Program-made: the position numbers and the translations under genes | NCBI GenBank assembly: GCA_950097145.1 | Contig: CATNCF010000009.1 | Coordinates: 1-64,000, forward strand | DNA length: 64,000 nucleotides | Direction of reading: 5' to 3' | Source: an uncultured Lachnospiraceae bacterium | GTDB taxonomy: Bacteria; Bacillota; Clostridia; Lachnospirales; Lachnospiraceae | In this document: piece after piece, positions 19,263 to 26,953 of the stretch | Position numbering within the stretch: position 1 is the stretch's first letter | How the letters are laid out: every line of letters begins with the position of its first letter | The notes under the pieces: model-generated | Told to the model about the DNA's origin: nothing | Database searches by the model: none | What the model saw: the letters and a program-made list of their open reading frames with translations, nothing else

Positions 19263-20039
19263 TTAGAAACAAGTAAATGCTCCGTCAATTACAAAATCAG
19301 AACCTGTGGTAAACGTACTGGTATCTCCAGCCAGATAGACGCAGATTGCTTCCAGTTCCTCAGGTTTTCCCATCCTTCCCAGGGGCGCCATTTCATTCCA
19401 CTTTTCAATCAGCGGAATTAACGTAGGAGAATTTAAGGTAAGTTCTGTCCCAATATATCCCGGACTGATACTATTCACGCGTACGCCCCGCTTCGCCCAT
19501 TCAATGGCCAGAGATTTCGTAAGCTGTATCACCCCCGCCTTGGAAGCATTATAGGCACATTGAGGCTGTGGAACATTCACAATATGGGCAGACATGGAAG
19601 CTGTATTAATAATAGAACCGCCGCCATGCTCCAGCATATATTTTCCCGCCGCAATGTCTGTAAGAAAAATACCGTTCAGATTAATGTTAATGACCTTATT
19701 CCACTGCTCATATGTCATCTCCTCTGCCGGAGCATTAATGCAGATACCCGCATTATTATGGCAGAAATCCAGCCCTCCTAATTTCTGGACCACCTGTGCC
19801 ACCATGTGGTCTACCTGTTCCGGATCCGTACAGTCTGTCTGAATAGCGATAACTTTTTGTCCTGTCTGTTCCGTAAGCTCTGCCGCCGTCTTCTTTGCCT
19901 CCTGAAAATCCAAATCCACAACCGCCACATCTGCCCCTGCTTCCGCAAATGCGGTGGCAGTGCTTTTTCCGATCCCTCTTGCCGCTCCTGTTACAAATCC
20001 TTTTTTTCCATCCAATCTCATTTTTTCAATAATACCCAT
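19263..20039 (-). CDS. Short-chain dehydrogenase (sugar/polyol type)
   Basis: 258 residues, classical SDR. The cofactor motif is TGAARGIG (about 17-24), the structural motif NNAG, the catalytic Ser in NTASMSAH and Tyr/Lys in YNASKAG, with PG near SPGYIGTEL. The acidic residue after strand two (VVDLDFQEA) favours NAD(H). Its position, first in a unit with a GPH symporter and opposite a ROK regulator, points to oxidation of an imported sugar acid or polyol. AAAGGAGA precedes the ATG. Confidence 0.9.
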   Translation of the reverse strand: MGIIEKMRLDGKKGFVTGAARGIGKSTATAFAEAGADVAVVDLDFQEAKKTAAELTEQTGQKVIAIQTDCTDPEQVDHMVAQVVQKLGGLDFCHNNAGICINAPAEEMTYEQWNKVININLNGIFLTDIAAGKYMLEHGGGSIINTASMSAHIVNVPQPQCAYNASKAGVIQLTKSLAIEWAKRGVRVNSISPGYIGTELTLNSPTLIPLIEKWNEMAPLGRMGKPEELEAICVYLAGDTSTFTTGSDFVIDGAFTCF

Positions 20040-20062
20040 AACGTTCTCCTTTCTTTTATATT

Positions 20063-20074
20063 ATTTTGCAAAAT
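20063..20074. promoter_or_regulatory. Palindromic operator, SDR side
   Basis: Perfect 12-bp palindrome ATTTTGCAAAAT, 24 bases upstream of the SDR start. The identical palindrome recurs next to the divergent ROK gene, so it is a candidate ROK-protein operator. NagC/XylR-type proteins bind similar A/T palindromes. Confidence 0.7.
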
Positions 20075-20198
20075 GATTTATCAAATTGTAATTACATAAT
20101 AAATCAAAATTATGGATTCGTCAATCTGTAAAAATATCTAAAAGAATTTTATGAATTTTATGCAATAGTCCTAATAGATTTTTCTCGAAAATATATGG

Positions 20199-20232
20199 TA
20201 TACTATTGTTTTGTAAAATAATTTTGCAAAAT
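20199..20232 (+). promoter_or_regulatory. ROK gene promoter with palindromic operators
   Basis: A TATACT -10 element (20199-20204) is followed by TTTTGTAAAAT (20209-20219, one mismatch in symmetry) and then the perfect palindrome ATTTTGCAAAAT (20221-20232), just before the ribosome binding site. Their place at and after the start of transcription fits autorepression. Confidence 0.65.
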
Positions 20233-20248
20233 AAAGAGGATTGAGATT

Positions 20249-21385
20249 ATGAAGCAGAGCATCACGCCAAATTTCATTAAACAGAATAACCGCAGTCTGA
20301 TTTACCATTATATCTATCAGAACCAGAAAGTTTCCCAGCAGGACATCTCCTATGATCTGCGTTTGAGCCGGCCTACCGTTACCACAAATCTTGCCTCTAT
20401 GGAACAAGAGGGCCTGATTCAGAAAAATGGACAGATTGATACGGAATTTGTGGGCAGGAAAGCTGCGGCCTACTCCATTGTCCCGGATTATCGAATTGGC
20501 ATAGGTGTGGAAATCTTGAAAAAAGAAGTGAAAATGATTGCGATTAATTTGTATGGGGAAAAAATTGATCGTCTCGTATATGAAATATTATATGAAAATA
20601 AAGAAGCCTATTTCCAGGCTGTTTGTGATAAGATTCTTGAATTTAAAAACGCCATCGGCATTGCCGACGACCATATCCTTGGGATTGGTTTTGCAATGCA
20701 GGCGCTGATATCTCCAGATAAGCAGACCGTCCTGTACGGAAAAATCCTCTCCTGTACAGGACTAAAGATTCATTCATTTACAAAATATCTCCCTTACCCC
20801 TGTTCTTTTGTGCACGATGCGGACAGCGCTGCCATTTCAGAATTATGGGTTTCCCCAGAGCTTGAAAATGCTTTTTATCTTTCCGTCAGCAAGCACCTGG
20901 GCGCCGCCATTATTTCCAAAAGACAAATCCTGTCAGGCAAACATGGACACAGTTCTACGATAGAGCACATTCAAATGCAGGACAGCGGAAAATTATGCTA
21001 TTGTGGAAAATATGGCTGTATGGAAACCCTCTGCTCCATGACGGCGCTCCTTGCTGAAAATGAAGCTCCGGAAGATTTTTTCCAAAATCTCCGGAAAAAT
21101 ACACCAGGGTTCCAAACACGCTGGGAGGATTTTCTTACAAACCTGGCCCGGGCAGTCAACATGCTCCATCTGGTCTATGATACGGATTTTATCCTTGGAG
21201 GTTATCTGGCTCCCTACCTCCATCAGGAGGATCTTGTATACATTCATGAGAAAATCCAGCAGATGACTCCTTTTGCTGAAGCCCAGGATTTCCTTCTCAT
21301 CAGTAAAATGCCAAAACACAATATTACAATCGGAGCAGCGCTGCCTTATATTCAGGCATTTCTCCACGGCCTGCCGGATTCCTAG
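20249..21385 (+). CDS. ROK-family transcriptional regulator
   Basis: 378 residues: N-terminal winged HTH (about 12-65; YQNQKVSQQDISYDLRLSRPTVTTNLASMEQEGLI) and a ROK sugar-kinase-like domain with the zinc motif CYCGKYGCMETL. The second phosphate motif in the kinase fold is degenerate (LSVSKHLGAAI), as usual in regulators of this class. It is divergent from the SDR/GPH unit and flanked by identical palindromes, so it most likely represses both until a sugar ligand binds. AAGAGGA lies upstream of the ATG. Confidence 0.9.
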   Translation: MKQSITPNFIKQNNRSLIYHYIYQNQKVSQQDISYDLRLSRPTVTTNLASMEQEGLIQKNGQIDTEFVGRKAAAYSIVPDYRIGIGVEILKKEVKMIAINLYGEKIDRLVYEILYENKEAYFQAVCDKILEFKNAIGIADDHILGIGFAMQALISPDKQTVLYGKILSCTGLKIHSFTKYLPYPCSFVHDADSAAISELWVSPELENAFYLSVSKHLGAAIISKRQILSGKHGHSSTIEHIQMQDSGKLCYCGKYGCMETLCSMTALLAENEAPEDFFQNLRKNTPGFQTRWEDFLTNLARAVNMLHLVYDTDFILGGYLAPYLHQEDLVYIHEKIQQMTPFAEAQDFLLISKMPKHNITIGAALPYIQAFLHGLPDS

Positions 21386-21395
21386 AAATCTTCTT

Positions 21396-21425
21396 TCAGG
21401 CAGAACCTTTTGTTCTGCCTCTTTT
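21396..21425. terminator. Terminator between ROK and mmcQ-like genes
   Basis: AGGCAGAAC (21398-21406) pairs with GTTCTGCCT (21412-21420), followed by CTTTTG. It overlaps the last codons of the convergent gene. Confidence 0.7.
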
Positions 21426-21752
21426 GTTTGCAATCAAATCATAACTTTCTGTAATCATCCTTTTTATGGTATCATCCGGGACTGTCCCGTCCAAGATGAC
21501 TGTATTCCAGTGTTCCTTGTTCTGATGATACCCAGGAATCACTGCATCAAAAGCATTTCTCCAAAAATCTCTCCATTCCGGATCTGCCTTAAGATTAATA
21601 CGCATCTGCCCTTCGTACTCATATGTCCAGAGAAATGCCTTTTTATTCTTCTTGTAACGGACCAACACCCAATTATCGTCACGAAAAGGAGTATCTAGAT
21701 AGACGTCTTTCAAAGACATCCCGTATTCTAATGCCTCTTGCCTGGTTGTCAT
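21396..21752 (-). CDS. MmcQ/YjbR family protein
   Basis: 118 residues of the double-wing MmcQ/YjbR fold. Diagnostic stretches are LEYGMSLKDVYLDTPFRDDNWVLVRYKKNKKAFLWTYE and the C-terminal QNKEHWNTVILDGTVPDDTIKRMITESYDLI (W-N-[ST]-V..DG.VPD...KRMI), which is the family signature. Nucleic-acid binding is suspected from the fold but the role is unknown. Single gene, convergent with the ROK regulator. Confidence 0.88.
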   Translation of the reverse strand: MTTRQEALEYGMSLKDVYLDTPFRDDNWVLVRYKKNKKAFLWTYEYEGQMRINLKADPEWRDFWRNAFDAVIPGYHQNKEHWNTVILDGTVPDDTIKRMITESYDLIANKRGRTKGSA

Positions 21753-21896
21753 CTTATCACCTGCTTTCTTACTTAAAATAGCAATTTAGCCCACGCCATT
21801 TGCGAAGCGAATTTTTAATGGATTTGCGAAAGTTGCTGTGAACGGAGCAAACAGCCACAGTTGCTACGTTTGTCGTGCACCGCCAGAAGAAATCAC

Positions 21897-21925
21897 TTGA
21901 AACTCTGCACAGATTATGGTATATT
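21897..21925 (+). promoter_or_regulatory. Promoter of the antisense RNA
   Basis: TTGAAA (21897-21902), 17-bp spacer, TATATT (21920-21925) on the plus strand. No reading frame follows; transcription from here would run into the 3' end of the holin-like toxin gene. Confidence 0.65.
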
Positions 21926-21931
21926 GAGCAT

Positions 21932-22035
21932 AAGAAAAGCACCCACTCCAAGAGTGGATGCCTCTCGATCAGGAAAAATGCTCTATTGAGCACCGCCTAA
22001 CCTGTTGGCAGACAGGTTAGGCATTTTATTTCTTC
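21932..22035 (+). ncRNA. Candidate antisense antitoxin RNA
   Basis: Predicted RNA of about 100 nt from the promoter at 21897-21925 to a strong terminator. It contains a hairpin around CCACTC/GAGTGG (about 21941-21958) and ends in an 11-bp perfect stem, GCCTAACCTGT (21995-22005) and ACAGGTTAGGC (22012-22022), followed by ATTTTATTT. It overlaps the last codons and 3' region of the convergent toxin gene, as RatA overlaps txpA and RNA II overlaps fst. No coding capacity is apparent. Confidence 0.6.
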
Positions 22036-22142
22036 TTACTTCTCTTATCGAGAAAGGTCAGAAACGCAACAATCAAACTTCCAAAGGATATCAGCAAGCC
22101 AATAATCCCAATGAATATTAAAATAATATCCGCAGCTGTCAT
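22026..22142 (-). CDS. Holin-like type I toxin peptide
   Basis: 38 residues: a short polar start (MTAADI), one hydrophobic helix of about 24 residues (ILIFIGIIGLLISFGSLIVA) and a charged tail, LDKRSKKK. This matches the putative holin-like toxin (Hol_Tox; TxpA/BsrG-like) pattern of Firmicutes type I toxins, which disturb the membrane or wall synthesis when overexpressed. AGGGAGGTG lies six bases before the ATG. A strong promoter 85 bases upstream and a convergent antisense RNA complete the expected locus. Confidence 0.75.
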   Translation of the reverse strand: MTAADIILIFIGIIGLLISFGSLIVAFLTFLDKRSKKK

Positions 22143-22150
22143 GATACGCA

Positions 22151-22196
22151 CCTCCCTTCCTATGTATTCCGGAGAACCGGTCATTGGTTCGGGAGG
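22151..22196 (-). promoter_or_regulatory. Leader structure that can hide the toxin ribosome binding site
   Basis: In the toxin mRNA, CCUCCC (from 22191-22196) can pair with GGGAGG (from 22151-22156), the Shine-Dalgarno sequence itself, enclosing an inner GAACC/GGUUC hairpin. Such sequestration is known in type I toxin mRNAs and would keep the full-length transcript poorly translated. Confidence 0.5.
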
Positions 22197-22233
22197 CTGC
22201 CGCCCCTGTCATGGACACTTTTCCATAATCGAA

Positions 22234-22262
22234 ATACTACCACAGTTCGACAGGAATTTCAA
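22234..22262 (-). promoter_or_regulatory. Toxin promoter
   Basis: On the minus strand TTGAAA (22257-22262), 17-bp spacer, TAGTAT (22234-22239). The implied 5' leader is about 85 bases. Confidence 0.65.
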
Positions 22263-22303
22263 TCAGATTCTCTAAAGTTTGATAAAAGCCATACCATAAA
22301 ATC

Positions 22304-23635
22304 TTAAAGGTAATGATACTGTTTCCGCTTGACAATTAAGAAGGACACTGAAACCATCAACGCTATAATTTCTGCTGCGGTAACCGCCCACCAAATACCG
22401 TCCAACCCTAGTAAAATGGGCAGCCCCAGTACCGCAAGGGTTTGAAACACCAGCGTCCGCAAAAATGCTATTGCCGCCGATACCCCTCCATTGTTCAGCG
22501 CCGTAAAAAAGGCGGAGGCAAACACATTAACGCCGTACAGCACAAATGAATAGGCATAAATAGACAACGCATGTCTTGTAATCTGGCACAATTCTTGATC
22601 ATACCCCACAAAAAAATCAGAAAGCGGAACGGCAAGGGCTGAAGCCAGAACCAACATGGCCGTACCGCCTCCCAGCATTAGCACAAGACTCTTTTTCAGC
22701 ATATTTTTCAACTCATCATGATTCCCTGCCCCATAATGATAACTGACAATAGGGCCTGTTCCAATGGTATACCCCAGGAATACCGCAGCAAACACAAACT
22801 GGGTATACATAACTACTCCATAAGCGGCAACGCCATTTTCACCAGCATATTTCATCAACTGGAAATTATACAGGATTCCCACCAGCGAGGTGGAAATGTT
22901 CGTCATAAGTTCGGAGGAACCATTCAGGCACGATTTTATCCAGATATTTATGTCCAGACCTGTGTTCCGAAGCCTCAGCAGACTGCTGTTCGGGCGCAGG
23001 AAATAAAACAGGGGAAGCACTCCGCCGATACACTGTCCAATTACGGACGCCCACGCGGCGCCTGCGGCCCCCCACTGGAATACTGCAATAAACAACGCAT
23101 CCAATACAACATTTGTACATCCTGCGGCCACCGTTACCAGAAACCCAAGCTGAGGTTTCTCTGCTGTGACAAAAAAGCTCTGGAACAAATACTGCAGCAT
23201 AAATGCCGTATTAAATCCATTCATAATTCTGCCATATGTCACACAGTCTTCTATCATGGCATCTGTAGCTCCCAGCATATAGGCAATGGGACGCATAAAA
23301 ATTACTCCCGCCACCGACAGGATCACCCCTAAAATTAACGTAAGATATACCAGCATCGTAAAATAACGGTCTGCAGTTTCACGCTTACCCTCCCCCAGGG
23401 TTTTTCCTACCAGCGCACTTCCGCCTGTGCCAATCATAAACCCGAAACATCCAAATATCATAAGAACCGGCATAATCAGGTTTACCGATGCAAACGCTGT
23501 TTTTCCTACATAATTCGAAACAAAATATCCATCAACAATGCTATAAAGAGAAGTGCACAGCATCATAGCAATTGTCGGCAGACAGAAACGAAACAGCTTT
23601 TTATAAGTAAAATGCTCCGATAATTGTATACTCAT
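22304..23635 (-). CDS. MATE-family efflux transporter
   Basis: About 443 residues, 12 membrane helices in two homologous halves: LSEHFTYKKLFRFCLPTIAMMLCTSLYSIVDGYFVSNYVG and, in the second half, FAAVFLGYTIGTGPIVSYHYGAGN. It should export cationic drugs or metabolites in exchange for Na+ or H+. The start at 23635 has AAAGGAG upstream. It follows the MarR gene, with 28 bases between them, and is presumably controlled by that regulator. Confidence 0.92.
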   Translation of the reverse strand: MSIQLSEHFTYKKLFRFCLPTIAMMLCTSLYSIVDGYFVSNYVGKTAFASVNLIMPVLMIFGCFGFMIGTGGSALVGKTLGEGKRETADRYFTMLVYLTLILGVILSVAGVIFMRPIAYMLGATDAMIEDCVTYGRIMNGFNTAFMLQYLFQSFFVTAEKPQLGFLVTVAAGCTNVVLDALFIAVFQWGAAGAAWASVIGQCIGGVLPLFYFLRPNSSLLRLRNTGLDINIWIKSCLNGSSELMTNISTSLVGILYNFQLMKYAGENGVAAYGVVMYTQFVFAAVFLGYTIGTGPIVSYHYGAGNHDELKNMLKKSLVLMLGGGTAMLVLASALAVPLSDFFVGYDQELCQITRHALSIYAYSFVLYGVNVFASAFFTALNNGGVSAAIAFLRTLVFQTLAVLGLPILLGLDGIWWAVTAAEIIALMVSVSFLIVKRKQYHYL

Positions 23636-23663
23636 ATTCTTCTCCTTTCTTACATTCCCATGT

Positions 23664-24110
23664 CTATATGGCTTCATCATTCATTTGTTTGAGCAGACCT
23701 GTATACTTGCGGAACAAACCTAAAAACGCTTCCTGTTCCTCTTCCGTAAGACCCATCAATGCCTGCAGTTCCAGTTTAATGACCCGGTCCACCGTCTTTT
23801 CACAAAGCCCGTTCCCCTTCTGTGTCAGCAGAATCTTCTTGCTCCGGCGGTCATCTCCCGGAATTAGCTCAATATATCCCTCTGTCTCCATCTTTTTCAA
23901 AGCGGAATTCACGGTCTGTTTTGGTTCATACAAACAAGCGCATATTGCACTCTGGACAGGTTCTGTATATTCTGTCCGCAGCATATACAAAATCCAGAAA
24001 CTGCAAAGTGACAATCCCATGTTCTTCGCAAGGCCACGGTAAATATTATCATTTTCCTTCATAATATCGTTATATTCCAGCAGCCTGCTTTTCACATTTT
24101 TTTCTCCCAT
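23664..24110 (-). CDS. MarR-family repressor of the MATE gene
   Basis: About 148 residues with a winged helix: YLRTEYTEPVQSAICACLYEPKQTVNSALKKMETEGYIELIPGDDRRSKKILLTQKG shows the DxRSK wing of MarR proteins. The start at 24110 has CGGAGGTG upstream; the 23-codon extension runs through the operator and is rejected. It likely represses its own transcript and the downstream MATE pump, with release by a pump substrate. Its promoter is buried in a perfect inverted repeat. Confidence 0.9.
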   Translation of the reverse strand: MGEKNVKSRLLEYNDIMKENDNIYRGLAKNMGLSLCSFWILYMLRTEYTEPVQSAICACLYEPKQTVNSALKKMETEGYIELIPGDDRRSKKILLTQKGNGLCEKTVDRVIKLELQALMGLTEEEQEAFLGLFRKYTGLLKQMNDEAI

Positions 24111-24127
24111 TTTTACACCTCCGCAAA

Positions 24128-24179
24128 ACATCCGAAAACGGACTATCGGTAGTATAGTCCGTTTTCGGATGTTTGTCAA
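24128..24179 (-). promoter_or_regulatory. marR-MATE promoter overlapped by a 19-bp inverted repeat
   Basis: On the minus strand TTGACA (24174-24179), 17-bp spacer, TATACT (24151-24156). Two perfect 19-base arms (24128-24146 and 24154-24172) surround a 7-base centre. Each arm contains a shorter near-palindrome, TCCGAAAACGGA or TCCGTTTTCGGA, so two repressor dimers could bind. Confidence 0.8.
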
Positions 24180-24227
24180 GTAATATGTTTCTACTAAGTT
24201 TTATTGCCGTATATTTAGGCTAAATCC

Positions 24228-24956
24228 TCATCTCGCCATCTCCACCAGATCCCGTACCACTTCTCCGGCAGCAATCAGCCCTGCTGCCGCCGGAACAAAT
24301 GCATTACTGCCGGGTGTCTGTCTGCGGCGTTCCGTCTCTGCTGTCTGCTCTCCATTCCCTGCCTGAGGGACCAGCGGTTTTTCTTTGGAATACACAACTT
24401 TCAGGCTGGTAATCCCCCGCTTTTTCAATTCCCGGCGCATTACCTTTGCCAGAGGGCAGACAGAAGTCTCTGAGAGTTCTGCCACCTGAAATGCCGCAGG
24501 ATTCATCTTATTTCCTGCTCCCATAGAACTAATCACAGGCGTACCCGCCTGGACTGCCTGCTGCACCAGCATTAATTTTCCTGTTACCGTATCAATGGCA
24601 TCCACCACATAATCATAATTGGCAAAATCAAACTGATGGGCAGTCTCTGGCAGATAGAAAATGCGGTAAACATTTACCTCTGCCTGAGGATTAATATCCA
24701 GGACCCGCTCCTTTGCAACATCCACCTTATATTTTCCTATGGTACTGTGCAGTGCATATATCTGACGATTCAGGTTCGACAGGCTGACCTTGTCATTGTC
24801 AATCAGATCTAAAGTTCCCACACCGCTTCTTGCCAGGGCTTCCACTGCATAACCTCCTACGCCTCCTACCCCGAACACTGCCACCCTTGCCTGCTGCAGC
24901 CGTTTTACGTTCTCCTGTCCTATCAATAATTCCGTTCTTGAAAATTGATTCTCCAT
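24228..24956 (-). CDS. tcdA: tRNA threonylcarbamoyladenosine dehydratase
   Basis: 242 residues of the ThiF/MoeB/HesA E1-like family. It activates N6-threonylcarbamoyladenosine at tRNA position 37 with ATP to form cyclic t6A. Seen: nucleotide motif VAVFGVGGVGGYAVEALARSG, the acidic loop LIDNDKVSLSNLNRQIYA, and the crossover Cys region TSVCPLAKVMRRELKKRGI. A TcdA assignment rather than MoeB is favoured by length and by the LFSRTELLIG-like start. It is the last gene of a five-gene operon, ten bases after larE. Confidence 0.88.
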   Translation of the reverse strand: MENQFSRTELLIGQENVKRLQQARVAVFGVGGVGGYAVEALARSGVGTLDLIDNDKVSLSNLNRQIYALHSTIGKYKVDVAKERVLDINPQAEVNVYRIFYLPETAHQFDFANYDYVVDAIDTVTGKLMLVQQAVQAGTPVISSMGAGNKMNPAAFQVAELSETSVCPLAKVMRRELKKRGITSLKVVYSKEKPLVPQAGNGEQTAETERRRQTPGSNAFVPAAAGLIAAGEVVRDLVEMAR

Positions 24957-24966
24957 ATGATTCCTC

Positions 24967-25809
24967 TCAGTTCTGCTGTTCTTCCAACGCCTCGTTCATG
25001 CTTCCCATACGATAACCGGACAAATCCATGGTTACATAGGAAAATCCCGCTGTTTTCAGAGCCTCTGTAATCCCTGCCCTGTTTTCCCTTACAGCAAGCC
25101 TTGAAATCTCTGCATCCGGCACCTCTATCCGCGCCACAGTTCCATGTACCCGCACCCGGACCTGGGAAAAGCCCTGGTTCCACAAATACTGCTCGGCAGT
25201 TTCCACCATCCGAAGTTTCTCCCTGGTAATGGTCTCCCCATATGCAAACCTGGAAGAAAGACAGGCAAAAGAAGGCTTGTCCCAGGTGGGCAGCCCATAC
25301 TCTTTGGATAAAAAACGGATTTCCTCTTTGGTAAGTCCTGCATCTTTCAGAGGACTTATTATCCCAAGTTCCGTAATCGCCTGCATACCCGGCCTGTAAT
25401 CCCCCTGGTCATCCAGGTTAGACCCTTCCACTATATTAGAAACTCCATATGCTCCGGCAGTTTTCTGTATATTGAGAAACAATTCTCTCTTGCACAGATA
25501 ACAACGGTTGGGCGGATTCTGGCAAAATCCCGGAACAGCCAATTCATCAAACTCACAAACAGCCTGGCGGATTCCCTCCCTCATACAGAACTCATGGGCT
25601 TCCTTCTGTTCCCTGGCTGGAAAAGAATTGGAATGTACGGTAACAGCCAGCACGCCGTCTCCCAGCGCTTCATGGGCCGTTTTTAATAAAAATGTGGAAT
25701 CCACTCCACTGGAAAATGCCACGGCAATTTTGCCCAGGTGCTTCAAATTGCTTTTCAGTGCATCCAGTTTTTCATATGCTTTCTTTCTGTCGTTCTGCCA
25801 GGTTTCCAT
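24967..25809 (-). CDS. larE: LarE-type sulfur transferase with three cluster-type cysteines
   Basis: 280 residues of the PP-loop family; the ATP motif is AVAFSSGVDSTFLLK (about 30-44). LarE supplies sulfur to build the nickel-pincer nucleotide cofactor of LarA-type racemases. Three cysteines are placed as in the cluster-binding subtype: Cys103 and Cys106 in NRCYLCKREL and Cys183 in SFACLSSR. The Lactobacillus enzyme uses one sacrificial Cys at the last position. No larA, larB or larC lies in the window. It sits between a DUF3783 gene and tcdA in one operon. Confidence 0.85.
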   Translation of the reverse strand: METWQNDRKKAYEKLDALKSNLKHLGKIAVAFSSGVDSTFLLKTAHEALGDGVLAVTVHSNSFPAREQKEAHEFCMREGIRQAVCEFDELAVPGFCQNPPNRCYLCKRELFLNIQKTAGAYGVSNIVEGSNLDDQGDYRPGMQAITELGIISPLKDAGLTKEEIRFLSKEYGLPTWDKPSFACLSSRFAYGETITREKLRMVETAEQYLWNQGFSQVRVRVHGTVARIEVPDAEISRLAVRENRAGITEALKTAGFSYVTMDLSGYRMGSMNEALEEQQN

Positions 25810-25830
25810 GCTTACTCCTTTGCTATATGC

Positions 25831-26208
25831 TTAGGAAGAACGGTTCATACGTTCATGCTCTTCCTTAATTTCCGCAAACAATTCCCACACGTTCCAGTTC
25901 TGGTTTGAAGCTGTAAGCACGGCTTTATAAGGAACTGAAATTCCAGATTTACGAACTGCCCTCAGTACCTGATCTATCCGATTCCCGCTTAGCCCTGCCA
26001 TTACAAACAGCTCTCCAGGCAGTTCTTCTCCCTTGGGGATTTCTCCTTCCGGCGCAAGATCTTTGATCCCTGCCAGATAACCCACTGGATGTCCATAATC
26101 CTCTAAGGGAATTTCTTTTATTTTGATGCGCAGGGGAAGCAGCGCCCTGGTAAGCCTGTTCCTCCTGTCCCTGTCTGAAAAATGAAATAATAAAATTGTC
26201 TCTCTCAT
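25831..26208 (-). CDS. DUF3783 protein
   Basis: 125 residues, soluble. The pattern LLFHF.D..R...L...L.PL.I....I..EDYGHPVGYLAG and ELFVMAGLSGNRIDQVLRAVRKSGI.VPYKAVLTASN matches DUF3783, an uncharacterised clostridial family. The last part (NWNVWELFAEIKEEHERMN) is a helical tail. It lies 21 bases upstream of larE and 25 bases after the liaF-like gene, so it is part of the operon. Confidence 0.75.
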   Translation of the reverse strand: MRETILLFHFSDRDRRNRLTRALLPLRIKIKEIPLEDYGHPVGYLAGIKDLAPEGEIPKGEELPGELFVMAGLSGNRIDQVLRAVRKSGISVPYKAVLTASNQNWNVWELFAEIKEEHERMNRSS

Positions 26209-26233
26209 GTATTCTTTCCTCTGTCATTTTCTG

Positions 26234-26953
26234 TCAAATATAATAAATTTCCATTCCACCAAAACTGATATTTCCGGTTATCTTTAAGGTTTTATTTCCG
26301 CGTTCCGCCTTACGCTTCCCTATCTCCTCCACACCGCCAAAGGAAGTATTTACATCCAGGACTACCTGCCACTCTCCAGGAACATAAAGCTGAAGATTTC
26401 CCATGGAGACATCCGCCTGCACCACGGCCTCTTCCCCTTCGCCGATGCGTACATCATCAAAATATACACAGAGGTTGCCAAAAGAACTCTTTAGATAAGC
26501 TCTTTTAAAACGAGGGTTTTTAATATATTTTACAGCAGAACTGAAATTGACAGAACATTCCACCGTATCCCCGCAGTCCTCATCAATCACCGTCTCCTTC
26601 TGGCTCCACGTCCTGTCAAAGTCTGCATCGTATTTTACCTCAGCCTTCACATGTTTTTTTTTAAAAATCAGATTCAGCCCAATGGTTCCAAGAAGCGCGG
26701 CCCCTAACACAGGCCATGGCGTCAAATGTTCAATCCCCAGTATTTTATCATACAGAATTCCCAAAAAAGCCAGGGGAAACAATATGCCTCCGATACTTCT
26801 CTCTGCCACATTATCAATGATAATTCCTATTAGTATCAAAGTAACCGCCAATTTCAAAAAACCAATATTCCAAAAAATCCCTATACTGTCTGTCAGGATA
26901 AATACTGCCCCAATTACCAGCAGCAAACCCATAATAATCTCTTTTTTTCTCAT
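26234..26953 (-). CDS. LiaF-like membrane protein
   Basis: 239 residues. Four membrane helices fill residues 1-95 (for example IIMGLLLVIGAVFILTDSIGIF and PWPVLGAALLGTIGLNLIF). The C-terminal half is the LiaF/DUF2154 beta-helical domain with VECSVNFSSAVKYI, FKRAYLKSSFGNLCVYFDDVRI, ADVSMGNLQLYVPGEWQVVLDVNTSFGGVEE. LiaF proteins dampen cell-envelope stress signalling; here the partner is a LytTR regulator instead of LiaRS. Its ATG overlaps the stop codon of that regulator by one base (TAATG). Confidence 0.85.
   Translation of the reverse strand: MRKKEIIMGLLLVIGAVFILTDSIGIFWNIGFLKLAVTLILIGIIIDNVAERSIGGILFPLAFLGILYDKILGIEHLTPWPVLGAALLGTIGLNLIFKKKHVKAEVKYDADFDRTWSQKETVIDEDCGDTVECSVNFSSAVKYIKNPRFKRAYLKSSFGNLCVYFDDVRIGEGEEAVVQADVSMGNLQLYVPGEWQVVLDVNTSFGGVEEIGKRKAERGNKTLKITGNISFGGMEIYYI

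Noticed and set aside
21769-21993. 74-codon minus-strand frame next to the toxin gene
   Set aside because: It covers the antisense RNA and its promoter, lacks a ribosome binding site and has no recognisable features.
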